Assembly: GCA_022821875.1 (NCBI GenBank)
Contig: JAJECV010000078.1
Coordinates: 1 to 52,313, forward strand
Length of the DNA: 52,313 bases
From: Rhodothermales bacterium
Lineage (GTDB): Bacteria; Bacteroidota; Rhodothermia; Rhodothermales; Bin80
Reading direction: 5' to 3'
Below are positions 33,489 through 44,200 of this stretch, piece by piece (the stretch's first letter is position 1; each line of letters opens with the position of its first letter). The notes under the pieces are model-generated. The model searched no databases and was not told the DNA's origin. It was given only the letters and a program-made list of their open reading frames with translations. The translations under genes were made by a program, and so were the position numbers.

Positions 33489-36400
33489 TTAACCTGAATC
33501 CACAGATCCCTCTTTTGGACTCACATCCACCACTACGATACGGATTTTTTCGCTGTGGGGAGGATCAAGGTGCTCTTCAAGTAGACTTTTCAATTCTTTT
33601 GGCTTTTTCGGTAGGGGTTCCTGCGGGGCTATAGGTTTTTTTATGTAGCCTGAACCAAACCAGAGCACCAGATAGATTCCGAAACCATCGGCTTCTGGAT
33701 CCCGGGTATAATTGGATATGAGCTGCTCTGAGATTCCACGCCAGATGTCACGATGACAGTTTTTCTTGATCTCTATCGGAATTGCAAGGTCAGCACCAAA
33801 GGATACACGAATATCTGCTCTTTTTTTCTCTGCATATTGCCCCTCTGGGTGCGCATCAATCTGATATTTTCGGAGTTCGCTTGCCAAGTGTGAGAGCAAT
33901 ATATCGCGGCATTCGTTTTCGTGCAGGGGTTTGATGGGTGTGTTCGTTTTCGGATCCCGGTGCCAATAGTAGCGCCAAAGATTGTGTCTCCCGCTCTGTA
34001 TTTGGTCTGCTAATTGTTCAAGGGTGTCCGTTGTTAATACAGTAAGGTCTGCGGCATTTGCCGGGGGGCCGCACTGGAGTGCGTTCTGAATTTTTTCCAG
34101 ATTGAGTTCCGGCCGCACAGCTGTACGGAGTCTCCGGCCTAGTTCTTCCTGTACCCGTGTGATTTCGGGCATCCAGACAGTCAGGCAGGGATCAGTTGCC
34201 AACGATTCAAGAGCTTCTACGGCATCTTTGTCGCGCTGTGCAAGTTTCTGGAGCCATGGTGTGAGAATGGACAAAAATTTGTTCCGACTGGTTTCTTTCG
34301 CGCTAAGCAGGTGTGGGCCATATTGAAAAGCTGGATGTTGTGTCTGCTTTCCGAATGCCTGAATGAGTTGGGACATTTCTTTAGAACTCCAGTCGTCCTT
34401 GTCTTGCAGGATGAAGTTTTGACCATCCGGGACAAAAAAACGAAGTACACGGTGCAGACGAGATTCCTGACCTTCTGAAAGAAACTTTGGCAGCAGCGGG
34501 AGACATTGATCTCTGGCAGCATAGATTCCTGCACAGAGCCACAGGGTTCTCTGGGCAATGTCCATTTTTTTACGATTCAGGCGTGCTAAGGCAATCTTCT
34601 GCAATTCTTCGTTGGACATGCCGTTGGCGAGAATCGCACTCCAGAGAACCACGCGAAGTGATTCCAGTTGCGGCTTAGTGCATCTAGTTGGAAAAACAGA
34701 AAACATCCGGCGCACAGCGAGCGGCGCAATTTGCGCATACTGCTTGTCAAAGGCCATCTTAAACAGATCCTGTACCGGTGAAAATTTTGCGCGAACACAG
34801 GCCCTGTTGATGAAAACCATTGAATCGGCCACGGCCTCTGGATAATGTATAATTGCCTGCTCATACCACGGCGATCGGCGATGGTTATCGATGATGAAGA
34901 TGTTATTTGAGTCTCGGCGAGGTATGCCCGTGACAAGGTAAAACCCGATGGCCCTTCGCCGTCCCCCCTCCGACAGGCGTTCCAGTACATTAACTTTTTC
35001 TTCCTCCATTCCCGCAAGAAATGGTCGTGAGAAAAGAGATCGCCTTTTATTTTGATGGAGTTGGGCAATCTTGCCAATATCCGGCAAGTCGTCCCGATCC
35101 AGTAGGCTCCGAAATCCTGTTAATACTGCCTGCAAGAGTTCCCTGTCATTGTCTAAATAGGATTTCAAATGACGGATGGGATCGTCATTTTCCGCAGCAT
35201 AGCCATCAAAATAGATAGTAGCAAGATCATGGAGCAGTACAGGTGAGCAATTGCCGGCGGCTAATTCGGTTTTGTGCTTTCGCAGATACTCAAGTTCTTC
35301 CTGTTTCTCTGTGCGAAACGTTTTTTCGGACTGTGCTTGTTCTTTTTCCCATTCCGATTCCTTCCTTTCAAAGTGGTTACGGGCACGGATGCGGTTTCGG
35401 TTCCATTCAAGTAAGCCCGGTATCCCTGACACGGCTTGCTCCACTTGGTCATCAGACAGCGGTTTCTCCCATCCTTCCCGTTTCCAGACAGACCAAAACG
35501 CAAGATTCTCTGCGGCTTTTGGATGGGAATTCCATATCTCTCCTGCACGAGTGAGACACCATAAACGAAATCCGACCGGTGCATCTTTTCCCATGAACTT
35601 AAAGCCGGTCAGATGTTTGCGTCCATTATTTCTAGTTCTAGACTCCCATGCAGTCAATTCGTGTTCAATGAGTGCAAGTCGAATGGACTCTCGTTCATTC
35701 AACCAGTTAAGGATTGCTTCATTCGCCTTGCTGTCCCTCCGCCGATTATGTGCTGAGTCTGAACTATGTATTGGAATTAGCTTAGATGTGCTAAAATCAA
35801 ACTCAATCAGTTCGAACCACCGATACAGGTCTGGGATGGACCGTTCATCTCCACATAAGTCCAGTCCTCTCGCAAGGAGCGTTAGAACCGTATCTGCCAA
35901 TCTGTTCTTGGCCAATTTCGGAATTATCTCGAAAGCATGATCACAAAGCGAGTCAAGCAGTTCTTTGATCTGATTTTTCCGGGATCGGTCTGCCAGACGA
36001 TTCCAGAATTTCAAGTAGATGTTGCAGCCATATGGCAGAATTCCGTCTACGAGGTAGTCCCATATTTCCGAGGGTTGTAGTTCGGATGAATACAGGATGT
36101 CCAGCAACTCCCCTCTCAGATCATTTCTCGCATCCTGCAGACGGTTTTCGTTCAAGTCTACGAGAATCTTTCGTAGAGTGGCTGCCCAATTTGGAGATCC
36201 GATGAGCATCTGGTTCAATGCACGAAGTGCCTGACGGCGAATATCGGGATCCCAACTGGAATCAGATGTGATTTTCAGTAAGTGTTCGCGGTCGGTTTTT
36301 GACTGGATTCCTGAAGGATGCTTCCCATGGGGGGGCAGATTAGAGTGTCTTTCTGAAATACCGCGGAGCAACGCATAAACAAGCTGTTGCCGATGATCTG

Positions 36401-37679
36401 AGCGTTCAGGCGAGTCCGTCAATTTCCAGACAAGTGACCTGTTCTGGTGCCCGGCCAAAGCGCCCAGAGCGGCTGCTGAAGGCCATGCGCAACTGAGCTC
36501 AATCCTTTTCTCAAGATGAGTGAGTAATTCCTTCCGTTCTTCATGACTGAATACGCTTGCATCGCCGTTGAACGCTACCGCAACCGGATCAACTGGGATT
36601 AAAGCTGTTCGTGCCTGGGGATTAAAGGTTGCGAGCCAGGCCGTGAGCCCCCGCAGATCAGGAAAAGGAACTCCATCAGGCCCAGTGAGAAGGGCTAAGA
36701 TCCGCCGCCTACTCAGTTCATCCTGGATATGGCCGGCCAGATACCGGCCCGACAGGAATTCAGCAAGGAGTAGATGGATTGGAGTCCGGCAGTCAGGGGG
36801 CCCCTGAAAGAGTCCCGAGTTCAATGCTGCGCGAAGTGCAGAAGGATCTTGAATCTCCACATCTCGCAAAGAGAGAATTCCGGGAACCTGCGTATCATCT
36901 ATTGACCAGCCAGACTGATTGGCAATCAGCATGAGTGTAAAAAGTTGACCGGCTGCACTCAGGATAGCTTCATGGGTCGGGAGAATTTTAGATGATCGGG
37001 CATCTCGGTGCTCACAGTTCCGTTCTCGGATGAGTTCCCGGCAGGCATGCTCGAAGGTCTTCGTTGGGCTGTCCGGCCAGCCGCCATTTTTCAAAGATGT
37101 TAGCAGTACGTTCAGCAACTGTGGGTTTCCAAGAAAGCCTTCCATATTGTGCTCATAGGCCTGCCGGATAAATTCATCGGCTTCCTGCCCAAGAATGATT
37201 TCCCGAATATCGTGGTACCCCAGTGGATTCAGTTGTAGCACTGGTATCTCTTTGGAGTCTGAGAGTGTGCTGAGTTCTCTCCGGTCTCCGGCTCCCAGCC
37301 AATGGATGGACCGGCACGATATACGGAACCGGGGGTTTCCCAGGGACTCAAGGCGGTGGATGATTTTATCCATCGCCCCCCTTGGATCCCCATCCTCCGT
37401 ACGCACCTCATCCAGCCCATCAATAAAAAGGGGCCCCTTTTGCCACTCGGGATGATTATCAGGATTTCGGCTGATAAATTGACGTGCAGAGATTGTGGGA
37501 GGGGCATGAACCCGGTCAACTTCTTTGTTGAATTCCGTAGTCTTTCCGATTCCTGGCTCGCCGATGAGTACATAACCATGGTCAGATTCAAAGTCGATCA
37601 ACGATAGCGAATCCTGTTCAAGATGCGGATCATCTTCCGGGTTGATCAGGCGAACCGAACGTGTTACAATTAGTCTCAT
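33489..37679 (-). CDS. NACHT-like NTPase with C-terminal PD-(D/E)XK-like nuclease domain
   Basis: A 1396-residue protein. Near the N-terminus are Walker A GEPGIGKT (residues 40-47) and a NACHT-style Walker B LFIDGLDE (84-91). More than a thousand residues of helical, repeat-like sequence follow, the usual sensor region of STAND proteins. Near the end, RADIRVSFG...IPIEIKK places D1289, E1303 and K1305 as in PD-(D/E)XK nucleases. Known NACHT/Avs defence proteins sense phage components and trigger an effector. An effector at the C-terminus, with the NTPase at the very N-terminus, is less usual. The start codon overlaps the stop of the DUF4143 ATPase gene by 4 bases (ATGA). The gene is visibly more AT-rich than the left half of the window, which suggests acquisition. 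Confidence 0.75.
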   Translation of the reverse strand: MRLIVTRSVRLINPEDDPHLEQDSLSLIDFESDHGYVLIGEPGIGKTTEFNKEVDRVHAPPTISARQFISRNPDNHPEWQKGPLFIDGLDEVRTEDGDPRGAMDKIIHRLESLGNPRFRISCRSIHWLGAGDRRELSTLSDSKEIPVLQLNPLGYHDIREIILGQEADEFIRQAYEHNMEGFLGNPQLLNVLLTSLKNGGWPDSPTKTFEHACRELIRERNCEHRDARSSKILPTHEAILSAAGQLFTLMLIANQSGWSIDDTQVPGILSLRDVEIQDPSALRAALNSGLFQGPPDCRTPIHLLLAEFLSGRYLAGHIQDELSRRRILALLTGPDGVPFPDLRGLTAWLATFNPQARTALIPVDPVAVAFNGDASVFSHEERKELLTHLEKRIELSCAWPSAAALGALAGHQNRSLVWKLTDSPERSDHRQQLVYALLRGISERHSNLPPHGKHPSGIQSKTDREHLLKITSDSSWDPDIRRQALRALNQMLIGSPNWAATLRKILVDLNENRLQDARNDLRGELLDILYSSELQPSEIWDYLVDGILPYGCNIYLKFWNRLADRSRKNQIKELLDSLCDHAFEIIPKLAKNRLADTVLTLLARGLDLCGDERSIPDLYRWFELIEFDFSTSKLIPIHSSDSAHNRRRDSKANEAILNWLNERESIRLALIEHELTAWESRTRNNGRKHLTGFKFMGKDAPVGFRLWCLTRAGEIWNSHPKAAENLAFWSVWKREGWEKPLSDDQVEQAVSGIPGLLEWNRNRIRARNHFERKESEWEKEQAQSEKTFRTEKQEELEYLRKHKTELAAGNCSPVLLHDLATIYFDGYAAENDDPIRHLKSYLDNDRELLQAVLTGFRSLLDRDDLPDIGKIAQLHQNKRRSLFSRPFLAGMEEEKVNVLERLSEGGRRRAIGFYLVTGIPRRDSNNIFIIDNHRRSPWYEQAIIHYPEAVADSMVFINRACVRAKFSPVQDLFKMAFDKQYAQIAPLAVRRMFSVFPTRCTKPQLESLRVVLWSAILANGMSNEELQKIALARLNRKKMDIAQRTLWLCAGIYAARDQCLPLLPKFLSEGQESRLHRVLRFFVPDGQNFILQDKDDWSSKEMSQLIQAFGKQTQHPAFQYGPHLLSAKETSRNKFLSILTPWLQKLAQRDKDAVEALESLATDPCLTVWMPEITRVQEELGRRLRTAVRPELNLEKIQNALQCGPPANAADLTVLTTDTLEQLADQIQSGRHNLWRYYWHRDPKTNTPIKPLHENECRDILLSHLASELRKYQIDAHPEGQYAEKKRADIRVSFGADLAIPIEIKKNCHRDIWRGISEQLISNYTRDPEADGFGIYLVLWFGSGYIKKPIAPQEPLPKKPKELKSLLEEHLDPPHSEKIRIVVVDVSPKEGSVDSG

Positions 37680-38950
37680 AGTCGCTCAATCCATTCGTCG
37701 GTGGTAAAGGAAAAAAAATCTTCGAATGAAATACCGTCTGGCCCGACGATCATTGTTTTGGCATTAGGGAAGCGATCTTTGAAGCAGGCCAGCCCAGAAT
37801 GTGACCGTATTCTTCCACTTTTCACCTCCAATCCCACGAGATGTGGACCGCGTGAGATCACGAAGTCAACCTCATTCGCACCACTCTTGTCACGCCAAAA
37901 ATGAATGCGGGTTGAGACATTACGAGTGTTATATAAATGTGCGCCTACTGCGCTCTCCACAATACGGCCCCAAAGGGACCGGTCAGACTTTGCTTCCTGG
38001 AATGAATAACCGGGCGCCGCCGTCATGAGTGCCGTATTCAATACGTTAAGTTTTGGGGAACGTGACCTACCCAGGTGTGGAGATGCTGTGTAGGGAGAGA
38101 GTGCAACCATCAAGCCCGCATCGGATAGCAGATCCAGATAATTTGCCAAGGTTGTCGCATTTCCTGCATCCTTGAGTTGGCCGAGGAGCTTGTTATAGGA
38201 TATGAGCTGGCCTGAGTAGCTTGATGCAAGATCAATCAGTTGGCGCATCAGGGCAGGCTTTCTGATCTGTGTAAGTCCAATAATGTCCCGTTCAATAATG
38301 GGCTTCAAAACTGAATCAGAAATGTACTTCTGCCATGCTTCAAGTACGATAGGTCTTGATTTATCTTTGAAGGGAGTGGGATAACCGCCAAAGAACATAA
38401 ATTCCTCAACCGTCAGTTTAAATGCCTGGATCATTTCGGGAAGCGACCAGTGGGTGACCCGAATGGGGTCAAAACGTCCGGCAAGGCTTTCATTCCGTCC
38501 AACCTGCATTCGCCAGGCGGCGGATCCTAAGATGACTGCGCGAATGGGATATCCTCTCCTTCGATCTGTATCCCAGAACCCTTTCACAATGTTTGACCAG
38601 CGTGGAATCGTTTGAATTTCATCAAGAAACAGCACCAGGCCTTGATCAGACTCCTGGGAAGCCCTTTGGGCCTGTGTCCATATTTCGGCAAGCATCCCGG
38701 CATCAGGTACGGTTCCCGGCTGCGCGTCGTCACGGATCTTTTGCATATCAGGCCAGTCTGCTTCACTGGTATCTATGTTATCTATGGACATATACCAGCA
38801 TGGAATTTTCTCTTCAATCAATTTCTTTCGGACCTGAAGAGCAATCGTTGTCTTGCCAACTTGCCGGGGACCGATGATGGCGGCAATGCGCATATTTGAT
38901 CCTCGTGACAGCCGTTTGAAAAGCCGATTTACGTGAGGTCGTTGATACAT
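37676..38950 (-). CDS. AAA ATPase with DUF4143 C-terminal domain
   Basis: A 424-residue protein from ATG 38950, supported by GGAG at 38960-38957, six bases upstream; the longer ATG 39001 lacks such a site. Walker A is GPRQVGKTT and Walker B LVLFLDEIQ, followed by ILGSAAWRM. The C-terminal half is DUF4143: FFGGYPTPF, SYSGQLISYNKLLGQL, then a PD-(D/E)XK-like EVDFVISRG and LVGLEVKSG. Such ATPases are widespread and mostly uncharacterised. Here the gene is translationally coupled to the NACHT-nuclease gene, making a two-gene unit. It could be an activator or modulator of that protein, but this is inference. Confidence 0.82.
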   Translation of the reverse strand: MYQRPHVNRLFKRLSRGSNMRIAAIIGPRQVGKTTIALQVRKKLIEEKIPCWYMSIDNIDTSEADWPDMQKIRDDAQPGTVPDAGMLAEIWTQAQRASQESDQGLVLFLDEIQTIPRWSNIVKGFWDTDRRRGYPIRAVILGSAAWRMQVGRNESLAGRFDPIRVTHWSLPEMIQAFKLTVEEFMFFGGYPTPFKDKSRPIVLEAWQKYISDSVLKPIIERDIIGLTQIRKPALMRQLIDLASSYSGQLISYNKLLGQLKDAGNATTLANYLDLLSDAGLMVALSPYTASPHLGRSRSPKLNVLNTALMTAAPGYSFQEAKSDRSLWGRIVESAVGAHLYNTRNVSTRIHFWRDKSGANEVDFVISRGPHLVGLEVKSGRIRSHSGLACFKDRFPNAKTMIVGPDGISFEDFFSFTTDEWIERL

Positions 38951-39375
38951 TTTCAACTCCAGATTTTTATATTGGGAAAATTTGTTCAATATAGTACCCA
39001 CTTATAACATGAATGGTTCCAGAATGGGTTTTAACCCTACCCTGATGGCTTGAGGTATGATTTCTCCGTACTATGCGAACATTTGAAAGAAAGCAAAGGA
39101 CGGGAAATACTTACCTGCCTGACGGACATGTTTATGATGGCAGCTCCGTGGAAATGTATACGGTCTCATTCTGATCGCAGATTAGACCGGTGAGTAGCGA
39201 TGAATGTGACGGGCCTCCCGTTATTCCGTACATCGCCAATCTGCCGGAACTGTTCAGGCCCGGCGGGGAGGCGAAGCATGGGAACTGGAGCGCGGAGACT
39301 CAACAAATTTATGGTTCACGGGAACCGTTTTGGTCTGGCTGCGGTTTTAGTAGTGGACTCAATCTTAATGTATTC
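38951..39375. other. Divergent intergenic region between DUF4143 gene and ATPase copy 2
   Basis: About 425 bases. The ATPase 2 frame is open from 39190, so an N-terminal extension of 62 residues is possible, but paralogue comparison favours the start at 39376. Promoters for both genes are expected here. No palindrome or repeat stood out. Confidence 0.35.
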
Positions 39376-40485
39376 ATGAGCAACTCCGTCAACAAGGATC
39401 CGAATGTAAAAATCCCACCTCGCGCGAAGCACTTTCACGGGAGGAGAAGAATGCTGAGAACCGTCCAGACACATATGGACTGGGCGGAGGATAAAGAGAG
39501 TTTCTATGTGGGAACCAACATCCTGTTCCAGGGAGCGCACGGTTCAGGGAAAAGTGCACTGCTTGCGGAGTGTGCACATCTGGGCGAAGCACGGGGATGG
39601 GCAGTGGGCGTGATCTCTACGGCGGCACTGTATGATCCAGAGGAACTGCACAAGGCGTTCCCTATGGTCCCGTTCTCCCGCTTCTCTGACGACATGCTGA
39701 TCGCCACGAAGCGTCCCGTCATGCTCCTGCTGGATGACATGCACACGATGCGCCCCGCCGGGCGGTTCTTATTCAGTGACCGTCTTGATTTATTTCCAGG
39801 GATGTCCCACAGGCAGATTGGAGAAGCGGTAAGCTTCATTAACATGGTACATAATGAGAGGGTGAAGCATCCCATCATGATGGTCTCCGTCGGGATGCCA
39901 TGGACACGGCAGGTATTCGATGATCTGGGGGTAGCAAGGTTTAATTCGGGTGCCGTCCATGACTTGCAGGAGGTAGACCCGGAAGCGGCGCGGAGCATCC
40001 TGGGCGGCTGGCTCCGCGAGGAAGGAGGTGCGCAGGGAGATATCACCCCCTGGATTGATGCGCTGGTACCGGAGACATACGGGTGGCCCCGGCATATATC
40101 CGATTATGCGTTGCTGGCGGCGGAGCAGGTGAAATCCGATGCCGGGGAGATGACCGAGCAAGGGCTGGAAGCGGTGATCACGGCGGGACGGCAAAAGCGG
40201 GCGCGGTTCTATGAAGCGTGTCTGGAGGGGCTGACAGAGGCGCACAGGGCCGCAATCGCCAGAGCATTGATGATAACGCAGGAAGAGGATGGATCACAGG
40301 ATAGAGAGGTGATCAAGGGCTGTCTGGCCCAAGTATGTGCGGATAAGCAGGAACTAGATGTCACATTCCGTCAGGCACTCCAGTGTGGGGCTCTGGCGAT
40401 GCGTAATGGACTCTACATCATGCAGGACCCGGCCATGCACGACTGGCTGCTGGAGAATTACGGCTCCGCCCCGGGCGTTCAGTGA
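39376..40485 (+). CDS. Island P-loop ATPase, copy 2 (divergent)
   Basis: A 369-residue paralogue from ATG 39376 (MSNSVNKDPNVK, then KHFHGRRRML), aligned with the starts of the other copies. Walker A is GAHGSGKSALLAE and Walker B is VMLLLDDMH, with D-D instead of D-E. Later come PIMMVSVGMPWTRQVFDDLG, GDITPWID and ETYGWPRHISDYA, matching the order in copies 1 and 3. The segment between the Walker motifs is shorter than in the others. It is the most diverged member of the family here. It lies upstream of the restriction gene, separated by 380 bases and the MITE. Function unknown. Confidence 0.68.
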   Translation: MSNSVNKDPNVKIPPRAKHFHGRRRMLRTVQTHMDWAEDKESFYVGTNILFQGAHGSGKSALLAECAHLGEARGWAVGVISTAALYDPEELHKAFPMVPFSRFSDDMLIATKRPVMLLLDDMHTMRPAGRFLFSDRLDLFPGMSHRQIGEAVSFINMVHNERVKHPIMMVSVGMPWTRQVFDDLGVARFNSGAVHDLQEVDPEAARSILGGWLREEGGAQGDITPWIDALVPETYGWPRHISDYALLAAEQVKSDAGEMTEQGLEAVITAGRQKRARFYEACLEGLTEAHRAAIARALMITQEEDGSQDREVIKGCLAQVCADKQELDVTFRQALQCGALAMRNGLYIMQDPAMHDWLLENYGSAPGVQ

Positions 40486-40867
40486 GGCTGAGCGGTGTAG
40501 CTTCGCCTGCCGGTCACTTCATGCCGCCGCCTCCCTGTTCCAGTGTCCGGGGTTCTTCAGGGACATAGTTTCCGTTTGATCGTTTCATGGGGGAAGGATT
40601 CAGTCCGCAACACGCGTTCCCCGCCGGAGTTATATGGTTTCTATTTTTGATTCTCCAAACAATCTTCTGCCGACGGGGACGAATTTGAGTGCACGATAAA
40701 TACGCCCCCCTTGAATCGTTATGCCTGAAAGTCCTGAATTTCTTTCCGACTTGACCAGATTATCCTGGTCACCGGTTGCGAGTTCTGGGCTCCGGCAGGC
40801 CGGTCTTTTTATTGGCAAGGGGCAACTGGCCCTGGAAATTACGGTTGCACATGCCGTAAGGCGGCTA
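40486..40867. other. Intergenic region left of the MITE
   Basis: About 380 bases. A minus-strand frame (40950-40630) crosses into the MITE, so at least its start is element DNA. Its distal part (GGRIYRALKFVPVGRRLFGE) has a protein-like look but no family I recognise. It may be a remnant of a former gene. Confidence 0.25.
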
Positions 40868-41068
40868 GCAGCCTGTGGATAAAGTCCAGAAAAATCTGAA
40901 CAACGCTTTTCGGGTTGGTTTTTGGAGATTAAACTGCTCAAAATAGCCATAGAAGAGACGTTTTGGGCCCTTTAGAGTCTCAAAAAGGGCGAAAAATAGA
41001 TAGTTTGGCCATCTATGACACGCAGATGTGCTGTCGAACTCTGTGATCATACTTTATCCACGGGCTGC
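40868..41068. mobile_element. 201-bp MITE-like element, complete copy
   Basis: The ends are inverted repeats GCAGCC(T/C)GTGGATAAAGT (18 bases, one mismatch), and both ends are flanked by TA (40866-40867 and 41069-41070), as expected for a TA target duplication of the IS630/Tc1-mariner type. No transposase can be encoded in 201 bases. A second copy, inverted, starts at 52176 and is identical over 138 bases except for one position. The left end contains TGTGGATAA, the consensus DnaA box; the right end has it with one mismatch. The copy lies directly upstream of the restriction-modification gene. Confidence 0.82.
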
Positions 41069-41205
41069 TAGGTGACGGGGAGACCAGAAAAGTGTGGAAA
41101 GCCCGCAAAGGAAACCGGGGTGCCCCTCTTCTTCTGGTTATTCTGCATTCCGGCAAGGCATCCGTATGCGGTCCCGACCGTGAGGAGCCGCCAATCAGTC
41201 ACGAC

Positions 41206-44200
41206 ATGGATATCGGGCAGGTGGAGCGGTTATGCAGAAAATTGCTGGAGCAGCCGGATCGACATTCAGCCCTGAAGCTGCTGGAACAGACACTGCCTAC
41301 GTTCGAAAATACTGTTCCCGGGCTCAGGAATGAGGGACTGTTAGCCCTGCACGAACTTGAGCATGGGGTTCCCAAACGATCAGATCTGAGGGATGCCCGA
41401 AGAAAAGCTCAACATGCGGTTAACCTTTCAGGGCAGGATCTTCTGGCTGCACTGGGGTTTACGATAAGGGAATTGGACAATCTGACAAGTGTGCTGTACA
41501 GTAATGACCGAAGAACGGCACTGGCCGTAATGCTGCATGAGGGGGAACTGATTGAGCACAAGGAGCAGCGTTTTAATCAGTTATCGCCGGTGAGTTATGC
41601 ATTCCGTAACGCGGATGCCGAGAATCTTGACTGGATCATATTTGTTCAGGAGAATCGCATTCGTCTCTACTCAACGAATGTGGATGTAGGTGTGGGAAGG
41701 CGAGGTCGTACGGATACCTTTATTGAATGCCAGCCGTGGCTGCTTCCCGATGAGCAGTTACATTATCTCTGGCTACTTTACTCGGCGGATGCATTGAAGC
41801 GTGAAGGCAGCTTATATGAACTGCTGGAAGGATCTGAGCGCTTTGCAGGGGATCTTGCCAAGCGCCTGCGAGAGCGAATCTATGAAGATGTGGTTCCGGC
41901 TCTGGCACAGGGAATCAGCCGCGCACGGGGCATTACGACACCCGATTCAGAAGAACTTGCCCTGACCTATGAGATGGCCCTGACCGTGCTGTTTCGTCTT
42001 CTATTCATCGCGTATGCAGAAGACAGAGATCTGCTTCCCTACCGGTACAATGCGGCCTACCAGATCCGGTCCCTGAAGAAGAAGGCACAGGAAATGGCCA
42101 AGATGGTCGAGGAGGAGACTCCAATTGCCGAAGGAGCCACATACTGGCGCGAAACGGAACATCTCTGGAATGCCATTGCAAAGGGCAATACGGAATGGGA
42201 TGTGCCTGCGTATGGCGGGGCACTGTTTCAGGATGACGGGGAGATTTCCAGGGCGGGTGCTGCATTGGCACAGATCACACTTCCGAATGAATGTTTTGAG
42301 GAAGTTCTTCGCAACTTACTTGTGATCCATACTCCGGAAGGCGTGCCTGGTCCGGTTGATTTTCGATCACTTGGTGTGCGTGAGTTCGGCACCATTTACG
42401 AGGGGTTGTTAGAATCGGAGTTAGCAAGGGCGGACATGGATCTGGTACTCAAGCAGCAAAAGAAAAATGTGGTTTATGTTCCTGCCAAGAAGAATGAGCC
42501 GCCCGTTGTCAGGAAGGGGGAAGTTTATCTGCACAACCGCTCAGGTGTGCGGAAAGCATCAGGCAGTTATTATACAAAATCCTTTGCCGTAGAACATCTT
42601 TTAGATGGAGCACTGGAGCCAGCGCTGGACGATCACTTCAAACGACTGGATGCACTGGACGAAACGGATGCCAGCGAAGCCTTCTTTGATTTTCGTGTTG
42701 CGGACATTGCGATGGGATCGGGCCATTTCTTGATCAGTGCCATTGATCACATGGAGAAGAGGATGGCCGACTATCTGTCCAGGCGCAGTCTGCCGGATGT
42801 TTTGAATGAACTGGGCAAATTGCGCTCTACGGCAAAAAGCCGGCTGAAAGGCATCCAGGAAAGCGACCCCATTGAGGATAGTCAACTCCTGCGCCGCCTG
42901 ATTGCCCGGCGGTGCATCTATGGTGTTGACTTAAACCCGTTGGCGGTGCAACTTGCGCGGCTTGCGGTCTGGATCCACACATTTGTGCCAGGATTGCCAC
43001 TGTCGTTCCTTGATCGTACACTGATCCGCGGCAATGCGCTGGTGGGCATGGGGGGAATAGCCGAGATATGGGATGCGTTTGACGAGTTCTCTGTCCCGGT
43101 GTTCAACCGTGACAGAGATACCAGAAAACTACTTGGTGGAGCAGTGAAACCTCTTCGACGGCTTGCCAACAGTAACGATATGTCTCTGGAGGATATTGAG
43201 GAGGCGCGTATGGCGCAGGACGATGTTCGTGTCGCACTTCAAGGCACAAAAATACTCTGTGATTTCCTGACAGCCGCGCCAATTGAGAATGATTCCACGA
43301 TCAAAGCCGTACTGGACGAATGGGAAGAACTTTCAGATCCTCTTCACATAAATAATCTAAAGGTGCGGAATGCAATCGGCATCGCACAAGAAACTCTACA
43401 ACCTCTGGAAGCGGTACATTTTCCGATTGCGTTTCCTGAGGTGTTTCTACGAAAGCGTCCGGGGTTTGATGTGATTCTTGGTAATCCGCCTTGGGAAAAA
43501 ATCAAAGTAGACCGACATGCTTTTTGGGCACGACATTTCCCAGGATTGCGTGGTAAATCACAACGGGAACAGGAGGCCGAAAAAAAACATCTACAGGCGG
43601 AACGGCCCGACCTAGTTTCGCTATATGAGCGTGAGCAGGAAGAAATGCATCAAATGCGACAGGCACTCGTGAGCGGTGCTTATCCCGGAATGGGTAAGGG
43701 AGATCCAGATCTCTACAAGGCATTCTGCTGGCGTTTCTGGCGACTCTCCAGTGCGATTGGAGGCTACATCGGCGTTGTGCTACCACGTAGTGCGCTTACT
43801 GCTAAGGGGTCAGTGGATTTTCGCAAGACGATGTTTAGCGAAGCTGCGGATGTTGCAGTTACCATGCTGACGAATCGTGCAGGATGGATATTTGATGAAG
43901 TGCACCAACAATATACAATTGGCCTCTTATGCGCAAAACATGGAGAGGCTGAAGGTGAATTAGTTCATCTTCAAGGGCCTTACACCACATTGTCCGAATT
44001 CAAGGCAGGTAATTCAAAAAAAACTGGATCGTTTACCTATGCAGAGATTCAAAAATGGAATGATACGGTTTCGATTCCTCTCATTCCAATGCCACGCGCA
44101 AAGTCATCTGAGGTATTAAATCAACTCCGCAGCTCCCCGAGGCTTGATCTAAAAATAGAGAATCAGTGGAGGGCACGCCCAAATCGTGAATTAGATGCCA

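Noticed and set aside
35251..35940. Plus-strand frames inside the NACHT gene
   Set aside because: The minus-strand protein is continuous with NTPase and nuclease-like motifs; the opposite frames are serine- and arginine-rich and look spurious.
40630..40950. Minus-strand 106-codon frame next to the MITE
   Set aside because: Its first third is MITE sequence and the rest matches no family known to me; kept only as a possible remnant.
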